Both the position numbers and the translations under genes were made by a program. DNA of 64,000 nucleotides from Mesoflavibacter zeaxanthinifaciens DSM 18436 (GTDB lineage: Bacteria > Bacteroidota > Bacteroidia > Flavobacteriales > Flavobacteriaceae), in NCBI RefSeq assembly GCF_000422365.1, contig NZ_AULQ01000009.1, positions 5,001 to 69,000 on the forward strand, given 5' to 3'. Position 1 is the stretch's first letter. Each line of letters starts with the position of its first letter. The notes below the pieces were generated by a model. That model worked only from the letters and a program-made list of their open reading frames with translations. It did not search any database and was not told the origin of the DNA. Positions 1-9,017 of this stretch are shown in pieces.

Positions 1-280
1 TCTCTATCTACAGTGGGCGTTAGAAATTTGAGTGGATCTGACTTTAGTACGAGAGGACCGAGTTGGACGAACCTCTGGTGTATCTGTTGTTCCGCCAGGA
101 GCATTGCAGAGTAGCTACGTTCGGAAGGGATAAGCGCTGAAAGCATATAAGCGCGAAACCCACCACAAGATGAGATTTCTTTAAAGGGTCGTGGAAGATG
201 ACCACGTTGATAGGCTATAGGTGTAAAGGCAGTAATGTCATAGCCGAGTAGTACTAATAACCCATAGGCTTATTGTACGC
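1..280 (+). rRNA. 23S ribosomal RNA, 3' end (partial)
   Basis: This is the last part of domain VI of a large-subunit rRNA that begins before the window. The sarcin-ricin loop core (AGTACGAGAGGACCG) is at about 46-60, and the following helices match the usual bacterial 3' end, including GCCGAGTAGTACTAATAACC near 243-262. The exact 3' boundary is estimated from the end of conserved sequence and may be off by about 10 bases. The 5S gene follows after roughly 100 bases, with no tRNA in the spacer. Confidence 0.95.
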
Positions 281-376
281 CTGTTTTTTTAAGAGTACAA
301 CAAAATTTTCATGAATTATTTTTCAATATGTCATTATATACGGTAAAGTAGAATATTCTACATACACCGAAAGATT

Positions 377-483
377 TAAGGTGATTATAGCGATGGGGCT
401 CACCTCTTACCATTCCGAACAGAGAAGTTAAGCCCATTAGCGCCGATGGTACTACATTGTGGGAGAGTAGGTCGTCGCCTTTT
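377..483 (+). rRNA. 5S ribosomal RNA
   Basis: A complete 5S rRNA of about 107 bases. It contains the conserved segments CCATTCCGAACAGAGAAGTT and AAGCCCATTAGCGCCGATGG and ends in GTCGTCGCC, whose 3' bases pair with the GGTGATTATAGCGA beginning to close helix I. It lies downstream of the 23S gene and just before a strong terminator, so it is the last gene of an rRNA operon. The end coordinates are accurate to a few bases. Confidence 0.95.
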
Positions 484-485
484 TT

Positions 486-523
486 AAAGTCCTCAACATT
501 TTTTTGTTGAGGACTTTTTTTTG
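486..523 (+). terminator. Intrinsic terminator of the rRNA operon
   Basis: A perfect 12-base-pair inverted repeat (486-497 with 506-517, core GTCCTCAAC/GTTGAGGAC) is followed by a run of T. It starts three bases after the 5S rRNA, as expected for the end of an rRNA operon. The flanking A and T runs could let it work in both directions. Confidence 0.9.
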
Positions 524-581
524 TTTTTTAGTTTTCTATTTATGCTTTTTAATATGTTTATTTCTTTTATTTTTGGAGAAG

Positions 582-3020
582 ATGGAAATAAATAAAGAGT
601 TAGAATTAGCTTGGAATTTTGTAAACAAAAGCCAACGAAATATTTTCTTAACAGGTAAAGCTGGAACTGGGAAAACAACGTTTCTTCATAGATTAAAATT
701 AAATTCACTTAAAAGAATGGTTATTGTTGCACCTACGGGTGTAGCAGCAATTAATGCTAAAGGTGTAACTATTCATTCTTTCTTTCAATTACCATTTGGA
801 CCTATACTTCCTGATGATATTCTTTCTAATGCTAGTGGTTTTAAAAATAAATTTAGTAAGACTAAAATTAATATTATTAAATCATTAGACTTATTAGTAA
901 TTGATGAAATTAGTATGGTCAGAGCTGATTTATTAGATGCTATTGACAAAATTTTAAAACGATATAAAAACAGAAATCAAGTGTTTGGTGGTGTGCAAGT
1001 TCTTATGATTGGTGATTTACAACAGTTGTCACCTGTTGTAAGAGATAATGAATGGGAATTGCTAAAACCATTCTACAACAATGCTTATTTTTTTAGTAGC
1101 CATGCGTATCAACATTGTAATCCAATAACTGTTGAGTTAAAACACATATATAGACAAGATAATCCTAAGTTTATTAAGATTTTAAATGAAATAAGGTCTA
1201 ATAACTTATCTAAAAATTCAATAGAAGAACTTAATAAACGTTTTAATCCCAATTTTTCACCTTCAGAAAAGGAAGGTTACATATTTTTAACTACTCACAA
1301 CCTTAAAGCCGATCAAGTTAATAAGTCAGAATTAGATAAACTTTCAACAAAATTATTTAGTTATTCAGCTAAAGTACAAGGTAAATTCCCAGAGTTTTCT
1401 TATCCGAACGAGGATAAACTAGTATTAAAAGTAGGAGCACAAGTCATGTTTATCAAAAACGATAGCTCACCAGAAAAGCGCTATTTCAATGGGAAAATAG
1501 GAAAAGTAATTCATTTAGATAAAGACGAAGTCGTTGTAAAATGTCCTGACGATGATTTTACTATAATCACAAAACCTGAAACTTGGGAAAATATTACCTA
1601 TAAAGTAGACAAAGAAACAGATGCCATAACAGAGGACAAAATTGGAAGCTACACGCAGATGCCTTTACGCTTAGCTTGGTCAATTACAATCCATAAAAGT
1701 CAAGGATTAACTTTCGAAAAAGCTGTTATTGATGCAGAAGGTGCTTTTGCGCATGGTCAAACCTATGTTGCCCTAAGTAGATGTAAATCTTTAGAAGGTT
1801 TAGTCTTAAAAAGTAAGATTGATTCAAGACATATTATAAGTGACACCAATGTTCTTAATTTTACCAAACAAGCTGAAGAAAACCAATCAGATGAAAAAGA
1901 ACTAGAACAATCAAAATCAATTTTTCAGCTTCAATTAATTTCAGAAGTTTTTGTTTTTTTTCAATTTATATATCCTGTAAATAGAATTCTAGATATCTAT
2001 TATAAAAATAGAGGAAGTATTGAAGGTAATGTAGAGCAACCTTTAACCATTATTAAGGATTGTGCTACAAACTTACTGAAAGTAGCTAATTCATTTAAAA
2101 TTCAACTAAAAGAATTAGCTCAAGATAAGTTGCCAGAAAACGATCAGGTTATACAAGAACGTTTTAAAAAAGCTATTAATTATTTTTCTGAAGAAACTAA
2201 AAGCAAAATTATAGATGCTTATCAAAACTTTAGTTTTAGCACAGATAACAAAGCTTTAGATAAAGATATTAGCAAACAATTAGATACAATTGAAGAACTT
2301 ATAGCCACTAAAAAACTTTACTTCTCTGAATTAAATCAAGGTTTTGAAGTCAATAATTTTTTAGGTCTAAGAGCAAAATCGGTCTTTTTAACTAAAGACA
2401 AACCAAAAAAACTCAGAAAAACTGTCATTGATGGTACTACAAATATTGAATTATTTGAGCTGTTAAGAGAATTAAGAAACACACTGGCTCAAGAAAACGA
2501 TTTAATTCACTATCAAATTTTTACCCAAAAAGCACTTTACGAGATGTGCGAAACCTTACCAACAACCAAAAAAGAATTATTACAAGTCAATGGTTTTGGT
2601 AAAGTACGAGTTGATAAATATGGAAACGATATTTTAGCTGTAATTAGAGAGTATTGTGAAGAGAATGATATTGATACTTCAGATGAAACTCAATTTGAAT
2701 TTGTAGAAGAAGAAAAGCCAAAACGTAAAAAAGGCGATACACAAAAAGAATCTCTATCACTTTTTAAAGAGGGAAAAACCATAGAAGAAATTGCCCACAT
2801 TAGAGAGTTAAATGAAAATACAATATTCGGTCATTTGTCTAAATTTATTAAAACAGGTGAAATTAAAATTTCCGATTTAATGCCAAAAAACCATTATCAA
2901 GAATTAAAAGAATTAATACCAAAACATACATTCGATACGCTTTCAGATTTAAAACATCAACTAGATGATAAATATAGTTATGGTGAAATCAGGTTGGTTT
3001 TAGACGAATTAAACTCATAA
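582..3020 (+). CDS. PIF1-type DNA helicase with C-terminal HRDC and helix-turn-helix domains
   Basis: A predicted ATP-dependent DNA helicase of 812 residues in the PIF1/RecD-like superfamily 1. Walker A is GKAGTGKT at residues 25-32. A Walker B-like DEISM follows, and a late HKSQGLTF plus YVALSRC segment matches helicase motifs V and VI. An HRDC-like nucleic-acid-binding domain lies at about 621-694 and a helix-turn-helix (HTH_40-like) region at about 725-770. The reading frame stays open upstream to a TTG at 504, but that extension crosses the rRNA terminator and encodes a spurious hydrophobic stretch. The ATG at 582, preceded by GGAGAAG, is the better start. The likely role is unwinding unusual DNA structures or replication fork maintenance; substrates are inferred. 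Confidence 0.9.
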   Translation: MEINKELELAWNFVNKSQRNIFLTGKAGTGKTTFLHRLKLNSLKRMVIVAPTGVAAINAKGVTIHSFFQLPFGPILPDDILSNASGFKNKFSKTKINIIKSLDLLVIDEISMVRADLLDAIDKILKRYKNRNQVFGGVQVLMIGDLQQLSPVVRDNEWELLKPFYNNAYFFSSHAYQHCNPITVELKHIYRQDNPKFIKILNEIRSNNLSKNSIEELNKRFNPNFSPSEKEGYIFLTTHNLKADQVNKSELDKLSTKLFSYSAKVQGKFPEFSYPNEDKLVLKVGAQVMFIKNDSSPEKRYFNGKIGKVIHLDKDEVVVKCPDDDFTIITKPETWENITYKVDKETDAITEDKIGSYTQMPLRLAWSITIHKSQGLTFEKAVIDAEGAFAHGQTYVALSRCKSLEGLVLKSKIDSRHIISDTNVLNFTKQAEENQSDEKELEQSKSIFQLQLISEVFVFFQFIYPVNRILDIYYKNRGSIEGNVEQPLTIIKDCATNLLKVANSFKIQLKELAQDKLPENDQVIQERFKKAINYFSEETKSKIIDAYQNFSFSTDNKALDKDISKQLDTIEELIATKKLYFSELNQGFEVNNFLGLRAKSVFLTKDKPKKLRKTVIDGTTNIELFELLRELRNTLAQENDLIHYQIFTQKALYEMCETLPTTKKELLQVNGFGKVRVDKYGNDILAVIREYCEENDIDTSDETQFEFVEEEKPKRKKGDTQKESLSLFKEGKTIEEIAHIRELNENTIFGHLSKFIKTGEIKISDLMPKNHYQELKELIPKHTFDTLSDLKHQLDDKYSYGEIRLVLDELNS

Positions 3021-3056
3021 AAAAAGGCTTCAACATTACATGTGAAGCCTTTTTAA
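3021..3056. terminator. Bidirectional intrinsic terminator between convergent genes
   Basis: Stem 3021-3032 pairs perfectly with 3043-3054 (AAAAAGGCTTCA with TGAAGCCTTTTT) around a 10-base loop. A and T runs flank both sides. It lies between the end of the helicase gene and the end of the opposing acyl-CoA dehydrogenase gene, so it probably serves both. Confidence 0.85.
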
Positions 3057-3074
3057 TTTTATATAATTGAAACG

Positions 3075-4217
3075 TTATCCTTTAATAACACCTCTAGAAA
3101 TTACAATTTTTTGGATTTCAGAAGTACCTTCATAAATCTGAGTGATTTTTGCATCACGCATTAAACGCTCTACATGGTATTCTTTTACAAAACCATTTCC
3201 ACCGTGTATTTGTACAGCTTCAACCGTTTGTTCCATTGCAACTTTACTAGCGTATAATTTTGCCATAGCGCTAGACATATCGTAATTGTTACCTTGGTCT
3301 TTATCCCAAGCAGCTTTCATAACTAACATACGTGCAGCTTCAATTTCAGTATACATATCTGCAAGTTTAAAAGCAATAGCTTGATGGTTACAAATTTCGG
3401 TACCAAAAGCTTTACGCTCTTTACTATATTTTAAAGCTAACTCGTAAGCTCCAGAAGCAATACCTAAAGCTTGTGCAGCAATACCAATACGTCCACCAGA
3501 AAGTGTTTTCATTGCGAATTTAAATCCAAATCCGTCTTCACCAATTCTGTTTTCTTTTGGTACTTTAACATCGTTAAATTGTAGCGTATGTGTATCACTT
3601 CCTCTAATTCCTAATTTATCTTCTTTAGGACCAATATCAAAACCTTCCATGCCTTTTTCAACTATAAAAGCATTGATTCCTCTGTGTCCTTTTTCTCTGT
3701 CTGTTTGTGCAATTACTAAATAAACATCAGATCTACCACCATTGGTAATCCAGTTTTTTGTTCCGTTAATTACATAATGGTCACCTTTGTCTATTGCAGT
3801 CGTTGTTTGTGATGTTGCATCACTACCAGCTTCTGGTTCACTTAAACAAAATGCACCAATTTGCTCACCGGTAGCTAATTTTGTTAAATATTTTTGTTTT
3901 TGCTCTTCTGTTCCAAAAGCTTCAAGACCGTAACATACTAATGAGTTATTTACAGAAACCATTACAGAAGCAGACGCGTCTATCTTAGATAACTCTTCCA
4001 TAATTAAAACGTAAGAAATCGCATCCATACCACTTCCACCGTATTTTGGGTCTACCATAATTCCCATAAATCCAAGTTCTCCCATTTTTCTAACTAAATC
4101 TTGAGGGAATTCTTGTTTTTCGTCACGTTCTATAACGCCAGGTAATAATTCTGTTCTTGCAAAATCACGAGCTGCGTCGCGAATCATTAAATGTTCTTCT
4201 GTAAGATTAAAATCCAT
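3075..4217 (-). CDS. Acyl-CoA dehydrogenase (short-chain/butyryl type)
   Basis: A flavoprotein of 380 residues that oxidises acyl-CoA to trans-2-enoyl-CoA in fatty acid or branched-chain degradation. The order is an N-terminal helical domain (from MDFNLTEEH), a middle beta domain containing CLSEPEAGSD and NGTKNWITNG, and a C-terminal helical domain with QIHGGNGF and IYEGTSEIQ. Glu363 in YEGT is the expected catalytic base. An upstream in-frame ATG would add 14 residues with no family counterpart, so the start at 4217 is preferred. A good flavobacterial promoter lies upstream on the minus strand (4257-4287). Exact chain-length preference cannot be read from sequence. Confidence 0.93.
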   Translation of the reverse strand: MDFNLTEEHLMIRDAARDFARTELLPGVIERDEKQEFPQDLVRKMGELGFMGIMVDPKYGGSGMDAISYVLIMEELSKIDASASVMVSVNNSLVCYGLEAFGTEEQKQKYLTKLATGEQIGAFCLSEPEAGSDATSQTTTAIDKGDHYVINGTKNWITNGGRSDVYLVIAQTDREKGHRGINAFIVEKGMEGFDIGPKEDKLGIRGSDTHTLQFNDVKVPKENRIGEDGFGFKFAMKTLSGGRIGIAAQALGIASGAYELALKYSKERKAFGTEICNHQAIAFKLADMYTEIEAARMLVMKAAWDKDQGNNYDMSSAMAKLYASKVAMEQTVEAVQIHGGNGFVKEYHVERLMRDAKITQIYEGTSEIQKIVISRGVIKG

Positions 4218-4256
4218 AGTGGTATATAAAATTGTTAATTCAATAAAAAATGTCTT

Positions 4257-4287
4257 CAAAGATAACTTTTTATTAGCATTTTTTCAA
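4257..4287 (-). promoter_or_regulatory. Bacteroidota-type promoter for the acyl-CoA dehydrogenase gene
   Basis: Read on the minus strand, TTG (4287-4285) is followed after 20 bases by TATCTTTG (4264-4257). This matches the flavobacterial consensus of a -33 TTG and a -7 TAnnTTTG spaced 17-23 bases. Transcription would begin near 4250, about 33 bases before the start codon at 4217. Confidence 0.65.
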
Positions 4288-4311
4288 TCGTTATAGTTAT
4301 TTTTACTCGAT

Positions 4312-5376
4312 ATGTTAAAAGAAAATTATCACATAGTAGGTGTTATGTCTGGAACATCTTTAGACGGAATTGATTTAGCTGAAATTAATTTTATTAAAAA
4401 AGATACTTGGCAATTTCAAATTTTAAATTCGACTACAGTTTCCTATTCTGAAGATTGGCTTAGAAAACTTAAAAACTTAACCCAACAATCTACAAAAGAT
4501 TTACAACAAATAGATGTTGATTACACTAATTATTTAGCTGAAGTTATTTCGACTTTCATTAAAAAAAATAACATAAATCACCTTGATGCTGTTTGCTCTC
4601 ATGGTCATACCGCACTACACCAACCAGAACAAAAATTAACGTATCAAATCGGGAATTTACCTGTATTGGCAGAACAACTAAAGCAAACTGTTGTATGTGA
4701 TTTTAGAATACAAGATGTGAAATTTGGTGGTCAAGGCGCGCCATTAGTACCAATTGGTGATCAGCTTTTATTTTCGGAGTATGATTATTGTATCAATCTT
4801 GGCGGATTTGCAAACGTGTCTACCTTAATTAATAAGCAACGTATAGCTTTCGATATTTGTCCTGTTAATATTGTACTTAATAAGTATGTACAACAATTAG
4901 GATTTGACTTTGACGATAAGGGACATTTAGCTTCAAAAGGAAAAATAAACCAACAACTATTAGATCAATTAAACGCTTTAAATTTTTATAAAAAATCATA
5001 TCCAAAATCTTTAGGATTGGAATGGGTAGATCAGCAAATTTTCCCTTTAATTGATAACTACAAATTAGAAATAAAAGATATTTTGCATACTATGATCCAT
5101 CATGTGGCGCAACAAATTGCAAAGGTGATTAACCAAAAAGATAATGCATCTGTTTTGTTAACCGGTGGCGGAACTTATAATGACTTTTTAGTTGAAAGAA
5201 TTAAAGCTTTAACCAATGCTAAAATCATTATCCCATCTGCTGAATTAATAGAATTTAAAGAAGCATTAATATTTGGCTTTTTAGGTGTATTAAAATTAAG
5301 AAAAGAAAATAACTGTTTAGCATCTGTTACAGGAGCAAGTAAAGATCACTCTTCTGGGAAGATTTATAAAATTTAA
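4312..5376 (+). CDS. anmK: Anhydro-N-acetylmuramic acid kinase
   Basis: AnmK phosphorylates and hydrolyses 1,6-anhydro-N-acetylmuramic acid to MurNAc-6-phosphate, recycling peptidoglycan fragments in the cytoplasm. The protein is 354 residues, close to the usual 360-370. The ATP-binding signature VMSGTSLDGID is at about residues 11-21, followed by CSHGHTALHQP, KFGGQGAPLVP and a C-terminal LLTGGGTYND. It diverges from the acyl-CoA dehydrogenase gene across about 95 bases. No other recycling gene such as murQ is adjacent. Confidence 0.93.
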   Translation: MLKENYHIVGVMSGTSLDGIDLAEINFIKKDTWQFQILNSTTVSYSEDWLRKLKNLTQQSTKDLQQIDVDYTNYLAEVISTFIKKNNINHLDAVCSHGHTALHQPEQKLTYQIGNLPVLAEQLKQTVVCDFRIQDVKFGGQGAPLVPIGDQLLFSEYDYCINLGGFANVSTLINKQRIAFDICPVNIVLNKYVQQLGFDFDDKGHLASKGKINQQLLDQLNALNFYKKSYPKSLGLEWVDQQIFPLIDNYKLEIKDILHTMIHHVAQQIAKVINQKDNASVLLTGGGTYNDFLVERIKALTNAKIIIPSAELIEFKEALIFGFLGVLKLRKENNCLASVTGASKDHSSGKIYKI

Positions 5377-5471
5377 CACTACAATATCAGTAGTTTACTT
5401 ACTTTTGAAGCTTTGGTACAGCTTTTGAAAAGTATATCAAAAAATAATAACAATTAATAAATAATTAAAAA

Positions 5472-6119
5472 ATGAAACAACTATTACTAGCATTTGCATT
5501 ACTAATTTCTGGATTAACTTATGCTCAAGATTTTGATGATAATTGGGAAGACAGATCAGAAAAGTTACCAGGATACGTAATCACTAATAAAGGAGAAAAA
5601 ATAGAAGGTTACTTAAAAAGATTCTTAAAAATTAAAAGTCAACGTAAAGTGAAATTCTTCAAAACTTTAGATGATAAACCAGTAGTTTATGACCCAAAAG
5701 ATTTAAAAGCCTATAAAATTGGAGAAGATTATTACGAAACACATCCTTACGAAGGTTTAAGCGGAAAAACAAAAGTCTTTTTATTAAGAACAGTAGAAGG
5801 AAAAATTAGTCTTTTTGATTATTACATAAGAGTAGAAGATGATAAAGGCGCAGAAATGACACTTAAAAAAGATGGTAACAAAGAGATTATTTTAGACTTT
5901 GATGGTACCAAAATTCAAACAGAAGTGTTAGCAGTAAAAGATGGTGATGATTACCTAAAATTTGCTTCGCCAAAAGTATTGTTTAGCTTTAAAAATGTAA
6001 TGAGTAAATACGTTAGTGATTACCCAGAATTAGCTAAAAAAATAAAAAGCAAAGAAAAAGGATATCGTGTTTTAGGTATTTTAAAAATTGTAAACGAATA
6101 CAACGCACATTTTGAATAA
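5472..6119 (+). CDS. Exported protein of unknown function
   Basis: A 215-residue protein that I do not recognise. It has a clear signal peptide (about residues 1-18, ending TYAQ), then a lysine-rich, beta-rich region (YVITNKGEKIEGYLKRF and similar) without obvious catalytic motifs. It should be periplasmic or associated with the outer membrane. An upstream TACTTTTG at 5400-5407 resembles a -7 element. Its last bases overlap the start of the next exported gene by 8 bases, suggesting the two are co-translated and act together. Confidence 0.8.
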   Translation: MKQLLLAFALLISGLTYAQDFDDNWEDRSEKLPGYVITNKGEKIEGYLKRFLKIKSQRKVKFFKTLDDKPVVYDPKDLKAYKIGEDYYETHPYEGLSGKTKVFLLRTVEGKISLFDYYIRVEDDKGAEMTLKKDGNKEIILDFDGTKIQTEVLAVKDGDDYLKFASPKVLFSFKNVMSKYVSDYPELAKKIKSKEKGYRVLGILKIVNEYNAHFE

Positions 6120-7620
6120 GATACAATTTAACAAAATAACACTGTTGTTAATATTACTATCTACAACAGTGTTTTCTCAAACCGCCAATTTTACTTGGAC
6201 AGATTGGGCAAAAAATGGTCATAATGGATATCAAAATCCGAATATTATTTTTCCAACAACAGAAGATTTTACAATCTATAGTATAGAAAAATCAGGATCT
6301 CATGTTTACGCACCAAAGCTAATTTACATTACAAAGCACGATTACAATCGTCAAGTTTTAAAGGATGTGAGTTTTAAATTACCACAGCGTCAACGCATGG
6401 ATGCTACTTTAATAAATGTTATAGAAGGTGATAACAAACTTTACTTTTTCTCAAATATAGCTTTAAAAAAAGATGGTAAAAACGTGCTATACGTCCAGGT
6501 ATTTGATAATAATAGCTTTACTATTTCAGAAGAAAAAGAGCTGTTTACCTTACCTATAGAAAAAGCAAATAACTCAGGTTTTTTTAATGTAGAAATTTCT
6601 CCAGACAAAAACACACTAGCTGTTTTAGTAAATAATGTTTTTGAGAAAAAGCAAAACGAAAAAATTACAACAGTTTTATTTGATAAAGATTTAAATGAAA
6701 TAGCTAATTCAAATTTCACTTTAAATTTTGAAAGCGAAAGAGCTTACAAAGAACAGTTTTACATCACTAATGATAAAACAGTACATATTGTAAAACATAC
6801 AGATATTTTTAAAAAAGAACCAAAAACAGCTGTTATTACAATAAACGGAACAGATATAAAGACACAACAAGTTTCAGCTTCAGAGTTTTATATTTCAGAC
6901 AGTAAAGTAATAACTGTAGCTAATACAAATTATCTAATAGGTTTTGCAACAGATAATGTAAAACCAGGAATTTCGGTTGGCGGAAAAAAAGATAAAAGCT
7001 ATTTTCTTTACGATATAACTAACGGAAATTTAGTAAGAAATCAAGGTTGGTCAGACGCTATACTTAAAAAAGTTTTAGGTAAAGGCTTTTTAGATTTAAC
7101 AGTTCAAAATGTAATAACAGAAGATAACAATATCTATTTAATTGGCGAATGTTTTAAATCCGAAAGTGCTTTAAAAGAAGGCGCAAGTTTTGAGTATGAT
7201 TACACGCATAATATAGGTCCAGGAATAGTTGTAAAGTTAGATACAGCAGGACAAGTAAAGTACGAGTCTTACTTAAAATATTCAGACACTTATAAAAATG
7301 AAGCTAAGCGTATAGCCTCATTTTATCCTTTTTTAAATAACGGAAAATTAAATCTGCTAACAACAGAAAAAGAATACGTTTTAAAAGAGAAAAAAATTGT
7401 TTTAGGTAATAGGAAAATCGAAGCAAGAGCAGTTATATTAAACACAATTGACGAAGCAGGAGAACAAACAATTGTACCATTTTGGGACAGTAAAGTTGGC
7501 GGCGAAGATTTAATAATAGACTTTGCGCCTACCTTTACAAAGCAAATAGATACTAATAATTTTGCCATTTATGGTTATGGTAATCTATATCATGCATTTG
7601 GAAAAATGATTTTAAACTAA
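6112..7620 (+). CDS. Exported protein of unknown function, TTG start
   Basis: A 502-residue protein that I do not recognise. No in-frame ATG occurs near the beginning. Only the TTG at 6112 gives a convincing signal peptide (KITLLLILLSTTVFSQ), so a TTG start overlapping the previous gene by 8 bases is inferred. The mature part is rich in short beta-strand-like segments with repeated phrases such as LYFFSN, IYLIGE and FAIYGYG, which could be a beta-propeller-like fold; this is only an impression. No type IX sorting domain is visible at the C terminus. A terminator follows at 7646. Confidence 0.78.
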   Translation: MNKIQFNKITLLLILLSTTVFSQTANFTWTDWAKNGHNGYQNPNIIFPTTEDFTIYSIEKSGSHVYAPKLIYITKHDYNRQVLKDVSFKLPQRQRMDATLINVIEGDNKLYFFSNIALKKDGKNVLYVQVFDNNSFTISEEKELFTLPIEKANNSGFFNVEISPDKNTLAVLVNNVFEKKQNEKITTVLFDKDLNEIANSNFTLNFESERAYKEQFYITNDKTVHIVKHTDIFKKEPKTAVITINGTDIKTQQVSASEFYISDSKVITVANTNYLIGFATDNVKPGISVGGKKDKSYFLYDITNGNLVRNQGWSDAILKKVLGKGFLDLTVQNVITEDNNIYLIGECFKSESALKEGASFEYDYTHNIGPGIVVKLDTAGQVKYESYLKYSDTYKNEAKRIASFYPFLNNGKLNLLTTEKEYVLKEKKIVLGNRKIEARAVILNTIDEAGEQTIVPFWDSKVGGEDLIIDFAPTFTKQIDTNNFAIYGYGNLYHAFGKMILN

Positions 7621-7645
7621 AAACTTAACAATAATTTATAATAAT

Positions 7646-7676
7646 AAAAATGGCTTTACTTTTAAAGCCATTTTTT
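7646..7676 (+). terminator. Intrinsic terminator after the two exported-protein genes
   Basis: Stem 7646-7658 (AAAAATGGCTTTA) pairs perfectly with 7663-7675 around a 4-base loop, with a T run on the plus strand. It closes the unit that contains the 5472 and 6112 genes. Confidence 0.85.
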
Positions 7677-7783
7677 GTTTTTTATATTTGTTGTTACTAA
7701 TTAACAATTCTTCAATAAAATGAATCAACTAAAAACTTGTTTAAACCTAAACTAACTAGTTGATTTTATTCTTAAATAACTAA

Positions 7784-9010
7784 ATGAAAGACTTACTAAA
7801 AATTTACGAAAATAAGGCGCCAGAAATTGTATTTAACTGGAAAGATTCAGAAACAGATGCAGAAGGATGGACAGTTATAAACTCTTTACGTGGTGGCGCT
7901 GCTGGTGGCGGTACACGTATGCGCAAGGGATTAGATATGAACGAGGTTTTATCTCTTGCCAAAACAATGGAAGTAAAATTTACGGTATCTGGACCAGCAA
8001 TTGGTGGTGCAAAATCAGGAATAAATTTTGATCCAAAAGACCCAAGAAAACGCGGTGTTTTAGAGCGTTGGTATAAAGCAGTTTCACCATTATTAAAAAG
8101 TTATTATGGTACTGGTGGAGATTTAAATGTAGATGAAATTCACGAAGTAATTCCAATCACTGAAGATTCTGGTGTTTGGCATCCGCAAGAAGGTGTATTT
8201 AATGGTCACTTTCAACCTACAGAAGCAGACAAAATTAACCGTATCGGTCAATTACGTCAAGGTGTAATCAAGGTTTTAGAAAACGTAAACTATTCACCAG
8301 ACGTTTCAAAAAAATATACTGTAGCAGATATGATTACTGGTTATGGCGTTGCCGAAGCAGTGAAGCATTATTATGACATCTACGGTGGAAATGTAAAAGG
8401 AAAACGTGCCGTTATCCAAGGTTTTGGTAACGTAGGTTCTGCAGCAGCTTACTACCTAGCACAAATGGGAGCAAAAGTGGTAGGAATTATTGACATTTCT
8501 GGAGGAGTGATTAATGAAAACGGATTTACTTTTGAAGAAATTAAAGAATTCTTCTTAAATAAAAACGGAAATACTTTACTAGCAGAAAACATGATTCCTT
8601 TTGAAGAAATGAATCAGCGCGTTTGGTCTCTAGAAACAGAAATTTTTGCACCATGTGCAGCATCACGTTTAATTACTCAAGATCAAATTGACAAAATGAT
8701 AAGTACAGGTTTAGAAGTCATTTCTTGTGGCGCAAATGTACCATTTGCAGATAAAGAAATTTTCTTTGGACCAATAATGGAGCAAACCGATGAGCGTGTA
8801 AGTTTAATACCAGATTTTATCTCTAACTGTGGTATGGCACGTGTATTTGCTTATTTTATGGAGCGTAAAGTACAAATGACAGATGAAGCTATTTTTAATG
8901 ATACTTCAGACATAATCAAAAAAGCAATTCAAAACGTTTACGATAAAAGTCCTTTAAAGACTGAAATTAGTAAAACAGCGTTTGAAATAGCACTTAAACA
9001 ACTTATTTAA
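7784..9010 (+). CDS. Glu/Leu/Phe/Val dehydrogenase
   Basis: An NAD(P)-dependent amino acid dehydrogenase of 408 residues that interconverts an amino acid and its 2-oxo acid with ammonia, most likely glutamate and 2-oxoglutarate. The N-terminal substrate domain contains GGAAGGGTRM (37-46), the lysine-bearing KFTVSGPAIGGAKSG region (65-79) and GTGGDLN. The C-terminal Rossmann fold has QGFGNVGSAAA (about 212-222). Substrate choice within the family cannot be settled by eye. A -7-like TATATTTG lies at 7683-7690. The stop is 7 bases before nhaD, so the two are probably co-transcribed. Confidence 0.92.
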   Translation: MKDLLKIYENKAPEIVFNWKDSETDAEGWTVINSLRGGAAGGGTRMRKGLDMNEVLSLAKTMEVKFTVSGPAIGGAKSGINFDPKDPRKRGVLERWYKAVSPLLKSYYGTGGDLNVDEIHEVIPITEDSGVWHPQEGVFNGHFQPTEADKINRIGQLRQGVIKVLENVNYSPDVSKKYTVADMITGYGVAEAVKHYYDIYGGNVKGKRAVIQGFGNVGSAAAYYLAQMGAKVVGIIDISGGVINENGFTFEEIKEFFLNKNGNTLLAENMIPFEEMNQRVWSLETEIFAPCAASRLITQDQIDKMISTGLEVISCGANVPFADKEIFFGPIMEQTDERVSLIPDFISNCGMARVFAYFMERKVQMTDEAIFNDTSDIIKKAIQNVYDKSPLKTEISKTAFEIALKQLI

Positions 9011-9017
9011 ATAAAAC

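Noticed and set aside
504-581. N-terminal extension of the helicase frame from a TTG at 504
   Set aside because: It runs through the rRNA operon terminator and encodes a meaningless Phe/Leu-rich stretch; the ATG at 582 with GGAGAAG upstream begins the conserved protein.
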